This document shows, piece by piece, positions 7,885 through 15,957 of a DNA stretch of 32,068 bases (position 1 is the first letter of the stretch; every line of letters starts with the position of its first letter). Below the pieces are notes generated by a model, which searched no databases, had not been told where the DNA came from, and saw only the letters and a list, made by a program, of their open reading frames with translations. The stretch is from Flavobacteriaceae bacterium (GTDB lineage: Bacteria > Bacteroidota > Bacteroidia > Flavobacteriales > Flavobacteriaceae): assembly GCA_013042315.1 (NCBI GenBank), contig JABDQM010000040.1:1-32068 (forward strand), read 5' to 3'. The position numbers and the translations under genes are program-made.

Positions 7885-8997
7885 TTACTTTTTCTTTGGC
7901 GGAGTCTTTTTCCCTGTCGTTTTTGATGAGGTCTTAGCGGTTGTACCTTTGGCTTTGGTTTTTCTAATCGGTGTTTTCTTCACATCTGATCTTTTAACCT
8001 GAGCTGCTGATTTCAGTGGTGGTTTAGGAATTTTTTGATTCGAAGGCGCCACACATTCCTGTACATATGTCCCCCAGGAACTGTTGTTTGAGTTATCCTT
8101 GTGTGCAATGGCTTTCTCGACGGCAAATTTTGCGGCGTGCTCCACAATCCACCTGAAATTCCCTTCTCCTACTGAATGGATATCAGCATCCGGTGCGGGA
8201 TTGCAAAAATCAATGGCGTAGGGTATTCCATTTCTTACTGCAAATTCCACAGTATTGAAATCATACCCAAGAGCTTTATTGAGTTTTATGGTATAGTCAT
8301 GGATGGTCTTCATGAGTTTCTGATGTTCTTCACCTTGGGTTTTAGGTTCCGTAACGTACCGTAAATGAAACTCGTTTCTGGGTTCATACGGCATGATATG
8401 CACGTATTTCTGACCGAGACAATACACACGGTAGTAATCATCAAAGACAATTTCCTCTTGCAACATCATTACAAGTTGGTCTGTCTCTGAGTGTTTCGCA
8501 AATAGGTCATCCGGATCATTTACCTTGTAGACACTCTTCCAACCTCCTCCTGAATGAGGTTTCATATAGGCGGGAAATCCGATGTAGTTAAAAATATATT
8601 CCCAATCCAGAGGAGCTTTAAGGTTGCGGAAAGATTTTTCGGTAGTGTCATCCGGTCTCGATTTGGATGGCAACAATATGGTTTTGGGAACAGGAACGCC
8701 AATTTGCATGGCCAGGCAGTTATTAAAGAATTTCTCATCTGCACTCCACCAAAACGGGTTATTGATCACCGCCGTACCCATAAGGGCGGCATTTTTGAGA
8801 TACGCCCTGTAAAAAGGAACTTCCTGTGAAATTCGGTCAATGATCACATGGTAGCCGTAATCGATCCCTTGCTGTACCTTGTCAATCATTACGGGTTCGG
8901 CTACTACTTTTCCCTCTCCAATTTCATTTACCTTATCAATAAAGGCCCAGGGAAAGGTGTCTTCCATTCCAAATAAAATTCCTACTTTTTTTATCAT
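7885..8997 (-). CDS. RimK/Ddl-like ATP-grasp ligase with lysine-rich C-terminal tail
   Basis: A 370-residue ATP-grasp protein. Residues 1-80 form a pre-ATP-grasp-like domain (KKVGILFGMED...). The nucleotide-binding region contains AYMKPHSGGGWKSVYKV (144-159), and the metal-binding strand pair is NTVEFAVRNG and AIDFCNPAPDAD (Glu251, Asp263, Asn266). Family members ligate carboxylates to amines via acyl phosphates. Residues 321-370 form a low-complexity basic tail with 16 Lys in 50 residues, resembling histone-H1-like tails and probably disordered; it may bind nucleic acid or polyanions. The gene starts 18 bases after the upstream esterase stop and precedes the GCS2 gene by 21 bases. Substrate unknown. 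Confidence 0.75.
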   Translation of the reverse strand: MIKKVGILFGMEDTFPWAFIDKVNEIGEGKVVAEPVMIDKVQQGIDYGYHVIIDRISQEVPFYRAYLKNAALMGTAVINNPFWWSADEKFFNNCLAMQIGVPVPKTILLPSKSRPDDTTEKSFRNLKAPLDWEYIFNYIGFPAYMKPHSGGGWKSVYKVNDPDDLFAKHSETDQLVMMLQEEIVFDDYYRVYCLGQKYVHIMPYEPRNEFHLRYVTEPKTQGEEHQKLMKTIHDYTIKLNKALGYDFNTVEFAVRNGIPYAIDFCNPAPDADIHSVGEGNFRWIVEHAAKFAVEKAIAHKDNSNNSSWGTYVQECVAPSNQKIPKPPLKSAAQVKRSDVKKTPIRKTKAKGTTAKTSSKTTGKKTPPKKK

Positions 8998-9015
8998 AAT
9001 TCTAAGTGTTTTAAA

Positions 9016-9726
9016 TTAAAAATATCGGCCTATGTATTCAGGAAACGCCATTTTCCACAACGGCCAGTCGTGGTCTATCCATTTTTTTTCATCATACCAA
9101 TGAGGTATGCCTTTCGACTCGAGTATCCCGGCCATATGAACATTCTTCGGCTTGCAACTATCCCAATCGGAAGTGCTGATTACCAGGTTCATATGCTGAA
9201 ATTTCCAACTCTCTTCATTCTTCATAAATTCATCCGGGCAGTTGTAATAGATCCTGATATCGTCGGATAAGGGCACAAAATTTCGGATATTAAATACCCC
9301 CGACATGGTAAACATATGCGATACCAGGTCCGGGAATCTAAAGGCAGTGTTGCCCGCATGGTATCCCCCAAAACTCACTCCGGCAACACCAATTCGATGT
9401 GAATTACACTCCCTCTGAATATAAGGAATTAGCTCGTTTTTGAGGAATTGCATGTACAATTCGTAATTGTGGATCTTGGTTTCCGAAGACATATTCTCCG
9501 CGTAGAAACTCATGCCGTCAATTGTTTCTACATTGTACAATTTGATTTTCCCCTCCTCTACAAAGTTCATAACTGAACCATTGAGGCCAAAATCGTTGTT
9601 TTGTGTAAAACTTCCGTAAGAAGATGGAAACATCAATATGGGATATCCCCAATGCCCGGTAATTTCCAGATTTATATTTCGTTCCAGAGTATTAGAATAA
9701 TACTGAATGTATTGGATGGATGCCAT
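9016..9726 (-). CDS. Alpha/beta-hydrolase esterase, first gene of the ligase operon
   Basis: A 236-residue putative esterase of the alpha/beta-hydrolase superfamily (esterase D/enterochelin-esterase-like). The nucleophile elbow is GVSFGGYHAG with Ser118. Candidate acid residues lie in STSDWDS (Asp187/Asp189), and the candidate catalytic His is His219 in WIDHDWPLW near the C-terminus. There is no signal peptide, so it should be cytoplasmic. It is the promoter-proximal gene of the operon and stops 18 bases before the ATP-grasp ligase. It could release or proof-read an ester or thioester in the pathway (inference). An acyl-transfer role is also possible. Confidence 0.75.
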   Translation of the reverse strand: MASIQYIQYYSNTLERNINLEITGHWGYPILMFPSSYGSFTQNNDFGLNGSVMNFVEEGKIKLYNVETIDGMSFYAENMSSETKIHNYELYMQFLKNELIPYIQRECNSHRIGVAGVSFGGYHAGNTAFRFPDLVSHMFTMSGVFNIRNFVPLSDDIRIYYNCPDEFMKNEESWKFQHMNLVISTSDWDSCKPKNVHMAGILESKGIPHWYDEKKWIDHDWPLWKMAFPEYIGRYF

Positions 9727-9767
9727 AAGATAATGTAACCTAAATTCTTAAGTATACCAATAAAATT

Positions 9768-9794
9768 TTGGTGCGCAAAGATATTTTATTTTTG
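9768..9794 (+). promoter_or_regulatory. Possible promoter for the divergent esterase at 9853
   Basis: TATTTTTG at 9787-9794 fits the TAnnTTTG -7 consensus exactly. A TTTTG ending at 9770 could be the -33 element, but the gap is only 16 bases, shorter than usual. It lies 58 bases before the esterase ATG. Confidence 0.4.
9776..9783 (-). promoter_or_regulatory. Possible -7 element for the ligase operon
   Basis: On the minus strand this reads TATCTTTG, an exact TAnnTTTG match, 49 bases before the start of the first operon gene. No convincing -33 TTTG lies upstream. It sits immediately next to the opposing plus-strand -7 motif, so the two divergent units would share a compact control region. Confidence 0.45.
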
Positions 9795-9852
9795 GATATA
9801 CTCTGCTTAAATTCAGCGGATTCCTTATACTTGCTCCCTTTAAAATGACAGA

Positions 9853-10686
9853 ATGATTTTCAATGTTGATCTCATCAGTTTAAAAGGATCGTTTTTTTCT
9901 AACAATTTAAAACGGAAAGTCCGATTCAGGTTGGTGGCTCCACCTTCTTTCAGAAACTCTGACACCCGCTTTCCGGTACTCCTGATGAATGATGGGCAAG
10001 ATTTCACCGCCTTAGGTTTGGAGCAAATTATAACGGAATCTTACCGGGACAAGAAACAAATGCCTTTTCTGTACGTAGGTCTCGAGACCGACGAAAACAG
10101 AATGAAAGAATACGGCACTTCAGGTATTCCTGACTTCAAAGGACGAGGCGAGAAAGCCGTTTTGTATTCGCGCTTCGTAACCGAAGAGTTTATCCCATTT
10201 TTACAGAAAGAATTCAGGGCGAGTTCTCATAAGGAAGAATGGGTGTTCTGCGGTATGTCGCTGGGCGGACTTTCAGCATTTGACATTGTTTATAACCATC
10301 CCGGCTTATTTGGAAAAGCAGGGGTTTTCAGTGGGTCGTTCTGGTGGCGTAAAAAAGCTTATACCCGAAAAGATCCGGAAGACCGAAGTCGTATCGTGCT
10401 AGATATGGTAAAAGAAGGTGTCTATTCCCCTCATCTCTCCTTTTGGCTCATGTGCGGTACGCATGATGAGAAGGCAGACCGAAATCACAACGGGGTTATT
10501 GATTCTATAGACGACACCCTCGACCTCATAAAAGAACTCCAATTAAAGGGATATTCCTATCCGGGCAAGATCAGTTATGTAGAAGTCCCCGGAGGAAAGC
10601 ACGACCTGCCCACCTGGTCTCATGTATTTCCCCATTTCCTGAAATGGGCATTTTCTAAGAAAATCTCTTCGGCCACAGATCAATAA
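9853..10686 (+). CDS. Enterochelin-esterase-like alpha/beta hydrolase with EF-hand-like loop
   Basis: A 277-residue putative esterase, divergent from the ligase operon. The N-terminal half includes PVLLMNDGQDF, a strand typical of the Fes/esterase-D group. The nucleophile elbow is CGMSLGGLSAF (Ser136), followed by VFSGSFWW. An acid lies in MCGTHDEKADR (Asp205) and the likely catalytic His is His250 in PGGKHDLPTW. Residues 209-220 (DRNHNGVIDSID) match a canonical calcium-binding EF-hand/dockerin loop. No signal peptide, so it should be cytoplasmic. It ends 10 bases from the convergent acyltransferase gene. The paired esterases suggest work on the same product as the operon (inference). Confidence 0.75.
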   Translation: MIFNVDLISLKGSFFSNNLKRKVRFRLVAPPSFRNSDTRFPVLLMNDGQDFTALGLEQIITESYRDKKQMPFLYVGLETDENRMKEYGTSGIPDFKGRGEKAVLYSRFVTEEFIPFLQKEFRASSHKEEWVFCGMSLGGLSAFDIVYNHPGLFGKAGVFSGSFWWRKKAYTRKDPEDRSRIVLDMVKEGVYSPHLSFWLMCGTHDEKADRNHNGVIDSIDDTLDLIKELQLKGYSYPGKISYVEVPGGKHDLPTWSHVFPHFLKWAFSKKISSATDQ

Positions 10687-10696
10687 CGGTGTTTTA

Positions 10697-11785
10697 CTAA
10701 ACCTTTATAAATATCTTTCTCCGATACATAAAAAGGGCAAGGAGTAAATAAAAACCCGTTACAGAAAGGCCGTAAAGGAGCGAAGACAACTCTCCTGACA
10801 GGAAGGAATGGACGTAGATGTTCTTGTACAACCAGCCATGTAATGATAGTCCTTCCTCTATCTGAACAGAGTAGAAGATTTTCGTGATAAAGCTCGAGAG
10901 GAAATACAGGGTGATGGCATTGGCCCCGGTATATCTGAAAATACTACCGAACTGTATGCCTTTTACATCCGTCAGATAATAAATAAGGGAGAGGAAAATG
11001 TTGGCCCATCCGGCTGTTACTAAGACAAAGCTACTAGACCACAAGGCCTTGTTGATGGGAAATGCCAGGTCCCAAAGATACCCCAGAAGCAGCATCCCTG
11101 CACCCAGGGCCAGAAGCATTAGCTCCTTTTTTGCCCGTTTTGAAATCAGGAGGAGTCCGGTGAAAATCCCGAGAAGGGAAGAGGCAATCGACGGCAAGGT
11201 GCTAAGCAGGCCTTCGGGATCGTAATCCTCCTTGTACATATGACTTCCAAAAACCTGCAAGTCGACATAATTAGCCCAATTATTTGGCGCCCTATCAAAG
11301 GTCGGGACATCCCCATTAATAGGAATAAATCCCAGCCAAATCCAGTATCCTGCAAGAATGGCAATGGTAATCCCTAGAATTACTTTCCAGTTGAAATTGA
11401 GAAAAATTACCGCTGCAAAGAAGAAAGCTACACCAATACGCTGCAAGACACCGGGAAATCTGATCTCAGAAAAATCCTTAAAGAAGGGAAATGAGATGGT
11501 AAATGCACCCAGGAATAACCCAAGGCCAATTAGTTTAAGTGTACGAATGCTTATTTTCTTGTATGTAGCGGGATTCGGTTCTTTATTTCGGTAGGCAAAT
11601 ACAATGGAAGTCCCAACGATAAAAAGGAAAAAGGGAAAGACAAGGTCGGTTGGAGTATACCCATGCCAATCTGCATGTCGCAACGGCGGATAAATGTACT
11701 CCCAGGTGCCTGGAGTATTTACCAATATCATCAAGGCTATGGTTAAGCCCCTGAAAATGTCTACAGATACGATCCTTTCCTTCAT
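10697..11785 (-). CDS. NagX/HGSNAT-like membrane acyltransferase (DUF5009/COG4299 type)
   Basis: A 362-residue polytopic membrane protein related to bacterial NagX and human heparan-alpha-glucosaminide N-acetyltransferase. It begins ERIVSVDIFRGLTIALMILVN, the family signature, and PLRHADWHGYTPTDLVFPFF carries the conserved histidine (His37, with His41 nearby) linked to transmembrane acetyl transfer in HGSNAT. About ten hydrophobic segments follow. It starts 5 bases after the stop of the sodium symporter, so the two are co-transcribed. That pairing suggests uptake and acetylation or handling of an amino sugar or other sugar (inference). Confidence 0.8.
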   Translation of the reverse strand: MKERIVSVDIFRGLTIALMILVNTPGTWEYIYPPLRHADWHGYTPTDLVFPFFLFIVGTSIVFAYRNKEPNPATYKKISIRTLKLIGLGLFLGAFTISFPFFKDFSEIRFPGVLQRIGVAFFFAAVIFLNFNWKVILGITIAILAGYWIWLGFIPINGDVPTFDRAPNNWANYVDLQVFGSHMYKEDYDPEGLLSTLPSIASSLLGIFTGLLLISKRAKKELMLLALGAGMLLLGYLWDLAFPINKALWSSSFVLVTAGWANIFLSLIYYLTDVKGIQFGSIFRYTGANAITLYFLSSFITKIFYSVQIEEGLSLHGWLYKNIYVHSFLSGELSSLLYGLSVTGFYLLLALFMYRRKIFIKV

Positions 11786-11790
11786 AGCGA

Positions 11791-13602
11791 TTATAGAATT
11801 GTTCCTTTCATTTTATTCCAGACCCTGGCCAGCAAGAATCCTGAGATCAGAGCCACTACCGTCAAAATACTTGCAGGCATTGTCTTTCCATAGATCCAAT
11901 AACCGGTGGCAAACATGATGGTGTAAATCAGGACACAACCCAATAACATAGCGGCAATTCCGGAAGGGACACTCCACTTTTCATTGGTGTTAATGATTCG
12001 CTGTTTATCCTCTTCAGCCTCTCTGACTACTTTTGCCCAGCCCGGTCCACCGGGTTGAATTTTCATGTAGAAGGAGCGGAGTACTTCCTTGGATTCTGGT
12101 TGGGTTAAAAAGGTAGCAGCCATCCAGATGGCAGTTGTGACAATTACCACAAAGATATATTCGGACCAATCAGGGAAAACGCCAGTTTCCGAAGCAAAAA
12201 GAAAGGCTCCAACGGGTGTGAGTTTTAAAACCAGGGAGATAATTCCCGAAGCGAACATCGCTGTTATTTCACTCCAGGCATTGATTCGCCACCAAAACCA
12301 TCGCAAAATAAAAATCAAGCCCGTCCCGGCACCGAAAACCAACAAAACCTCAAACAATTGCAGGGCATTTTGCAAGAGCAATGCCAATGCAGCACTAAAT
12401 ACCATAAGTATTACTGTTGAGATCCGGCCTACTGCCACTAATCGTTTTTCTGAGGCCTTAGGGTTTATCTGTTGCTTGTAAAAATCATAGACAATATAGG
12501 AAGATCCCCAATTGAGCTGGGTAGAGATCGTAGACATGTAGGCCGCAATGAGGGAAGCCAAAACGAGGCCAAGTAAACCGCTGGGAAGTTTTGTGAGCAT
12601 GGCGGAATAGGCCAGGTCGTGCCCTAATTTATCGTCGGCAATGCTCGGGAAGGCTTCCTGAATACTAGCCACATCAGGGTAGACCACAAGGGATGCCAGG
12701 GCTACAAGAATCCACGGCCATGGCCGCAGGGCATAGTGCATGATATTAAAGAAAAAGGTGGCGCCTATGGCGTGATTTTCATTTTTTGCGGCCAACATTC
12801 GTTGGGCAATATAGCCTCCTCCGCCCGGTTCGGCGCCCGGGTACCAGGAGCTCCACCACTGCACCGCCAGAGGAATGATAAAAAGCGTGATCAGGGCTTG
12901 TGTATTACTAAAATCGGGGAGAATAGAGAGTTTGTCAGTGACATTTTCATTCGCCATCAGTGCTTTTATCCCTCCTACTTCAGGTATGTTGACCAAATAG
13001 TAAGCCGCACCAATTGCCCCTGCCATCGCGACAAAAAATAAGAGGAAATCGGTATAAACCACGCCCTTGAATCCTCCGAGGGCACTAAAAATTACCGTAA
13101 TCAGTCCGGCGCTGACTACCGTTTGCCAGGGTTCAAGACCCAGCATAATTCCCCCGATCTTAATCGCTGCAAGGGTTACAGCAGACATCGTAATAACGTT
13201 AAAGATAACTCCCAGATAGATGGATCTGAACTTTCTGAGAAAGCTGGCTGCTGCCCCTCCATACCGAAGTTCGTAAAATTCAAGATCGGTATTTACATTA
13301 CTCTTCCTCCACAATTTGGCGTAGACAAAAACCGTAAGAAGCCCGGTAATAAGGAAAGCCCACCATACCCAGTTGCCCGATACCCCATTTGTACGAACAA
13401 TATCGGTGACCAAATTAGGCGTATCAGTAGAAAATGTTGTGGCCACCATGGATAATCCGAGTAACCACCAGGGCATAGTCCTTCCACTGAGAAAAAACTC
13501 GGAAGTATTCTTCCCGGATTTTTTAGAAACAATAATCCCAATGGCCAGAACTGTAGAAAAGAAAACAATGATAAAAATATAATCGAGAGTACCGATTTCC
13601 AT
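11791..13602 (-). CDS. Sodium:solute symporter (SSS family)
   Basis: A 603-residue inner-membrane transporter of the SSS (SGLT/PutP) family. It starts with TLDYIFIIVFFSTVLAIGII and SEFFLSGRTMPWWLLGLSM, a typical SSS TM1-TM2 region, and has roughly 14-15 hydrophobic segments. The central segment WWSSWYPGAEPGGGGYIAQR and MSTISTQLNWGSSYIVYDFY resemble conserved SSS loops. The length is at the long end for the family. Substrate cannot be read from sequence; the co-transcribed NagX-like acyltransferase hints at a sugar or amino sugar. A near-consensus -7 element (TATCTTTA on the minus strand, about 13620) lies in the short 38-base gap to the divergent permease gene. Confidence 0.85.
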   Translation of the reverse strand: MEIGTLDYIFIIVFFSTVLAIGIIVSKKSGKNTSEFFLSGRTMPWWLLGLSMVATTFSTDTPNLVTDIVRTNGVSGNWVWWAFLITGLLTVFVYAKLWRKSNVNTDLEFYELRYGGAAASFLRKFRSIYLGVIFNVITMSAVTLAAIKIGGIMLGLEPWQTVVSAGLITVIFSALGGFKGVVYTDFLLFFVAMAGAIGAAYYLVNIPEVGGIKALMANENVTDKLSILPDFSNTQALITLFIIPLAVQWWSSWYPGAEPGGGGYIAQRMLAAKNENHAIGATFFFNIMHYALRPWPWILVALASLVVYPDVASIQEAFPSIADDKLGHDLAYSAMLTKLPSGLLGLVLASLIAAYMSTISTQLNWGSSYIVYDFYKQQINPKASEKRLVAVGRISTVILMVFSAALALLLQNALQLFEVLLVFGAGTGLIFILRWFWWRINAWSEITAMFASGIISLVLKLTPVGAFLFASETGVFPDWSEYIFVVIVTTAIWMAATFLTQPESKEVLRSFYMKIQPGGPGWAKVVREAEEDKQRIINTNEKWSVPSGIAAMLLGCVLIYTIMFATGYWIYGKTMPASILTVVALISGFLLARVWNKMKGTIL

Positions 13603-13640
13603 ATGGAAGTATGATGGTTGGTGGTTAAAGATATTATTTT

Positions 13641-14426
13641 TTGGAATACCTTTACTTTCCCATCCCTGGGCTAACTGATCTATCTCCTGTGGAAATCACC
13701 CTTACCTCCTGGATCCTTGCTTTTATCGCCTCTTTTGTGCTGGGAATCTCCAAATCAGGGGTCAAAGGGATCGCTGTTATCATTATTACCCTTATGGCCC
13801 TGGCCTTTGGGGCAAGGGCTTCAACAGGCCTACTAGTTCCTTTGTTTGTCACAGGCGATATCTTTGCTGTGGCCTATTACAACAAGCACGCGCGCTGGAA
13901 ATATATTAGACGCTTTCTACCCTGGATGATGAGTGGGGTAGTCCTTGGCGTAATTCTGGGAAATGACCTTCCGGAAGAAACATTTAAAGTGGCCATGGTG
14001 ATTGTGATTATAGGCAGTGTGGTAATGATGACTTGGTGGGATATGCGCAAATCTAAGGTAGTTCCCACTCATTGGGGTTTTGCCGGGATTATGGGTATCA
14101 TGGCGGGAATTACAACGATGATTGGTAATCTGGCAGGGGCATTTTCAAACATCTTTTTTCTCGCAATGCGGATCCCCAAGAACGAATTTATCGGAACTGC
14201 AGCCTGGTTATTCCTCATCATAAATCTCTTTAAGTTGCCTTTTCACATCTTCGTATGGAAAACCATCACCCTTAACACCCTTCTTATTAATGCCAAACTC
14301 CTTCCCGGGGTGGCGTTGGGGTTATTTTGCGGGGTTCGACTTGTGAAGATTATCCGAGAGGCATTTTATCGTAAAATGATACTTTTTCTCACTGCTCTGG
14401 GTGCTTTAATTCTCTTGTTCAGATAG
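13641..14426 (+). CDS. TauE/SafE-family permease (anion exporter)
   Basis: A 261-residue membrane protein with about eight hydrophobic segments and the family pattern LAFIASFVLGISKSGVKG near the N-terminus. The repeat-like second half contains GIMAGITTMIGNLAGAFSNI and IGTAAWLFLIINLFKLP. TauE/SafE proteins move sulfite, sulfoacetate or other organic anions; the substrate here is unknown. The reading frame opens with TTG at 13641, an upstream in-frame TAA rules out a longer form, and the next ATG lies inside a membrane helix region. TTG, or GTG at 13689, is therefore the likely start. Only 38 bases separate it from the divergent symporter gene. Confidence 0.8.
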   Translation: MEYLYFPIPGLTDLSPVEITLTSWILAFIASFVLGISKSGVKGIAVIIITLMALAFGARASTGLLVPLFVTGDIFAVAYYNKHARWKYIRRFLPWMMSGVVLGVILGNDLPEETFKVAMVIVIIGSVVMMTWWDMRKSKVVPTHWGFAGIMGIMAGITTMIGNLAGAFSNIFFLAMRIPKNEFIGTAAWLFLIINLFKLPFHIFVWKTITLNTLLINAKLLPGVALGLFCGVRLVKIIREAFYRKMILFLTALGALILLFR

Positions 14427-14493
14427 TCATTCCGTAAATTTTAGTATTTTACCCGTTGATTTGCTGGACTTTAGGCTTCAGCGTCCCTGTATC

Positions 14494-15957
14494 ATGAACT
14501 ATTTTACTCGATCAATTTTATTGTGTTTCCTACTACTGTTCTCCTGTAAAGAGTACAGCGTTGGAAAAAACTCCAGAAAGGTGAAAGCACAGGCAAACAG
14601 AGACCTCTCGGAGATAAAAGCCGATGGTAAACTACATGCGCTGATCGCTTACAGTGCCACCAGTTATTTCTTATACAGGGGGCAGCCTATGGGGTATGAA
14701 TACGAATTGCTCAAGCGCCTTGCCGACGACCTCGGAGTAGAATTGGAACTGCACGTTTCACGCGATCTGGACGAGATGCTAAGTGAACTTCAGAATGGCG
14801 ATGTAGACATCGTGGCTCATGGCCTGGCTATTACCGCAGAACGCAAACAAGAAGTGGCCTTCGCCGAGTACCTCTATATCACTGAACAGGTATTGGTACA
14901 GCGCAAACCAGACGGGTGGCGGAAAATGACCCTGGATAACATTCGGGAAGCCATGGTTAGTGACCCTATTGAACTTATTGGAGATACGGTTTCCGTGCGC
15001 AAGAATTCCTCCTATTTTAAAAGAATTAAAAATCTATCCCGTGAGATCGGTGGTGAAATCATCATTGATACTCTTACAGGGAATTATGCAACAGACGAGA
15101 TTATTAAAATGGTGGCGGAAGGCGAGATAAAATATACCCTGGCCGATAAAAACCTGGCTACCATAAATGCCTCCTACTACCCCAACCTGGATGTAGAGGT
15201 TCCGCTGAGTTTCTCGCAGCGCATTGCATGGGCACTAAGACCCGAAGCGACAGAATTACTGATGGCAACTAACGACTGGATCAAGAAGGAAAAGAAGGAG
15301 AGCGACTATTATGTGATATACAATAAATACTTCAAGAATAAGCGGAATTTCAGACGGCGTGTAAACAGTCCGTTTTACAGCTTAAACCAAAAGCAGATCA
15401 GTCGGTATGATCCCATTATCAAGGAGAATTCCAGGATGCTGGGGTGGGACTGGCGACTCTTAGCCTCCCTTATTTATCAGGAATCCCGTTTCGATCCAAA
15501 TGCCGAATCCTGGTCGGGAGCAAAGGGATTGATGCAATTAATGCCGGGTACGGCACAAGAATTAGGGGTAACCGAGACTGCAGATGCCGGAGAAGTGATC
15601 AACGCAGGTTCAAAATATCTCAGACAGCTATATCGAAACTTTGAGCAAATAACCGATTCCGTTCAGCGTATAAAATTCACTATGGCGGCATACAATTGTG
15701 GATATAGTCACGTATTAGACGCCCAAAACCTCGCCCGTGAAAAAGGCTTGAAAGACAGCATATGGGATGACCATGTTGAAAAGATGATCCTGGCGCTGAG
15801 TTTTCCAAAAAATTACAACCACGAGGTTGTGAAGTTTGGCTATGTCAGAGGTTTGGAACCATTCCAATATGTGGAACAAATCTTTCAGCGATTTGACCAT
15901 TACCAGAAATTTATTGATAAGGAAGAACCGGAAAATTTAAGTTTAGCGGGTTCTTAA
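14494..15957 (+). CDS. MltF-like lytic transglycosylase lipoprotein
   Basis: A 487-residue exported protein with two domains. Residues 1-20 form a lipoprotein signal (CFLLLFSCKEYS). Residues about 45-285 are a periplasmic solute-binding (SBP_bac_3) domain, with GYEYELLKRLADDLGVEL and DVDIVAHGLAITAER. Residues about 305-430 are an SLT lysozyme-like domain; WRLLASLIYQESRFDP carries the catalytic Glu330, followed by GAKGLMQLMPGTA and AAYNCG. This is the E. coli MltF layout: cleavage of peptidoglycan glycan strands. The frame opens with a TTG at 14461, but the ATG at 14494 places the lipobox cysteine correctly. Its end overlaps the convergent gene by 15 bases. Confidence 0.88.
   Translation: MNYFTRSILLCFLLLFSCKEYSVGKNSRKVKAQANRDLSEIKADGKLHALIAYSATSYFLYRGQPMGYEYELLKRLADDLGVELELHVSRDLDEMLSELQNGDVDIVAHGLAITAERKQEVAFAEYLYITEQVLVQRKPDGWRKMTLDNIREAMVSDPIELIGDTVSVRKNSSYFKRIKNLSREIGGEIIIDTLTGNYATDEIIKMVAEGEIKYTLADKNLATINASYYPNLDVEVPLSFSQRIAWALRPEATELLMATNDWIKKEKKESDYYVIYNKYFKNKRNFRRRVNSPFYSLNQKQISRYDPIIKENSRMLGWDWRLLASLIYQESRFDPNAESWSGAKGLMQLMPGTAQELGVTETADAGEVINAGSKYLRQLYRNFEQITDSVQRIKFTMAAYNCGYSHVLDAQNLAREKGLKDSIWDDHVEKMILALSFPKNYNHEVVKFGYVRGLEPFQYVEQIFQRFDHYQKFIDKEEPENLSLAGS

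Noticed and set aside
14461-14493. Extension of the MltF-like protein from a TTG
   Set aside because: It would place 11 residues before the lipoprotein signal peptide; the ATG at 14494 fits far better.
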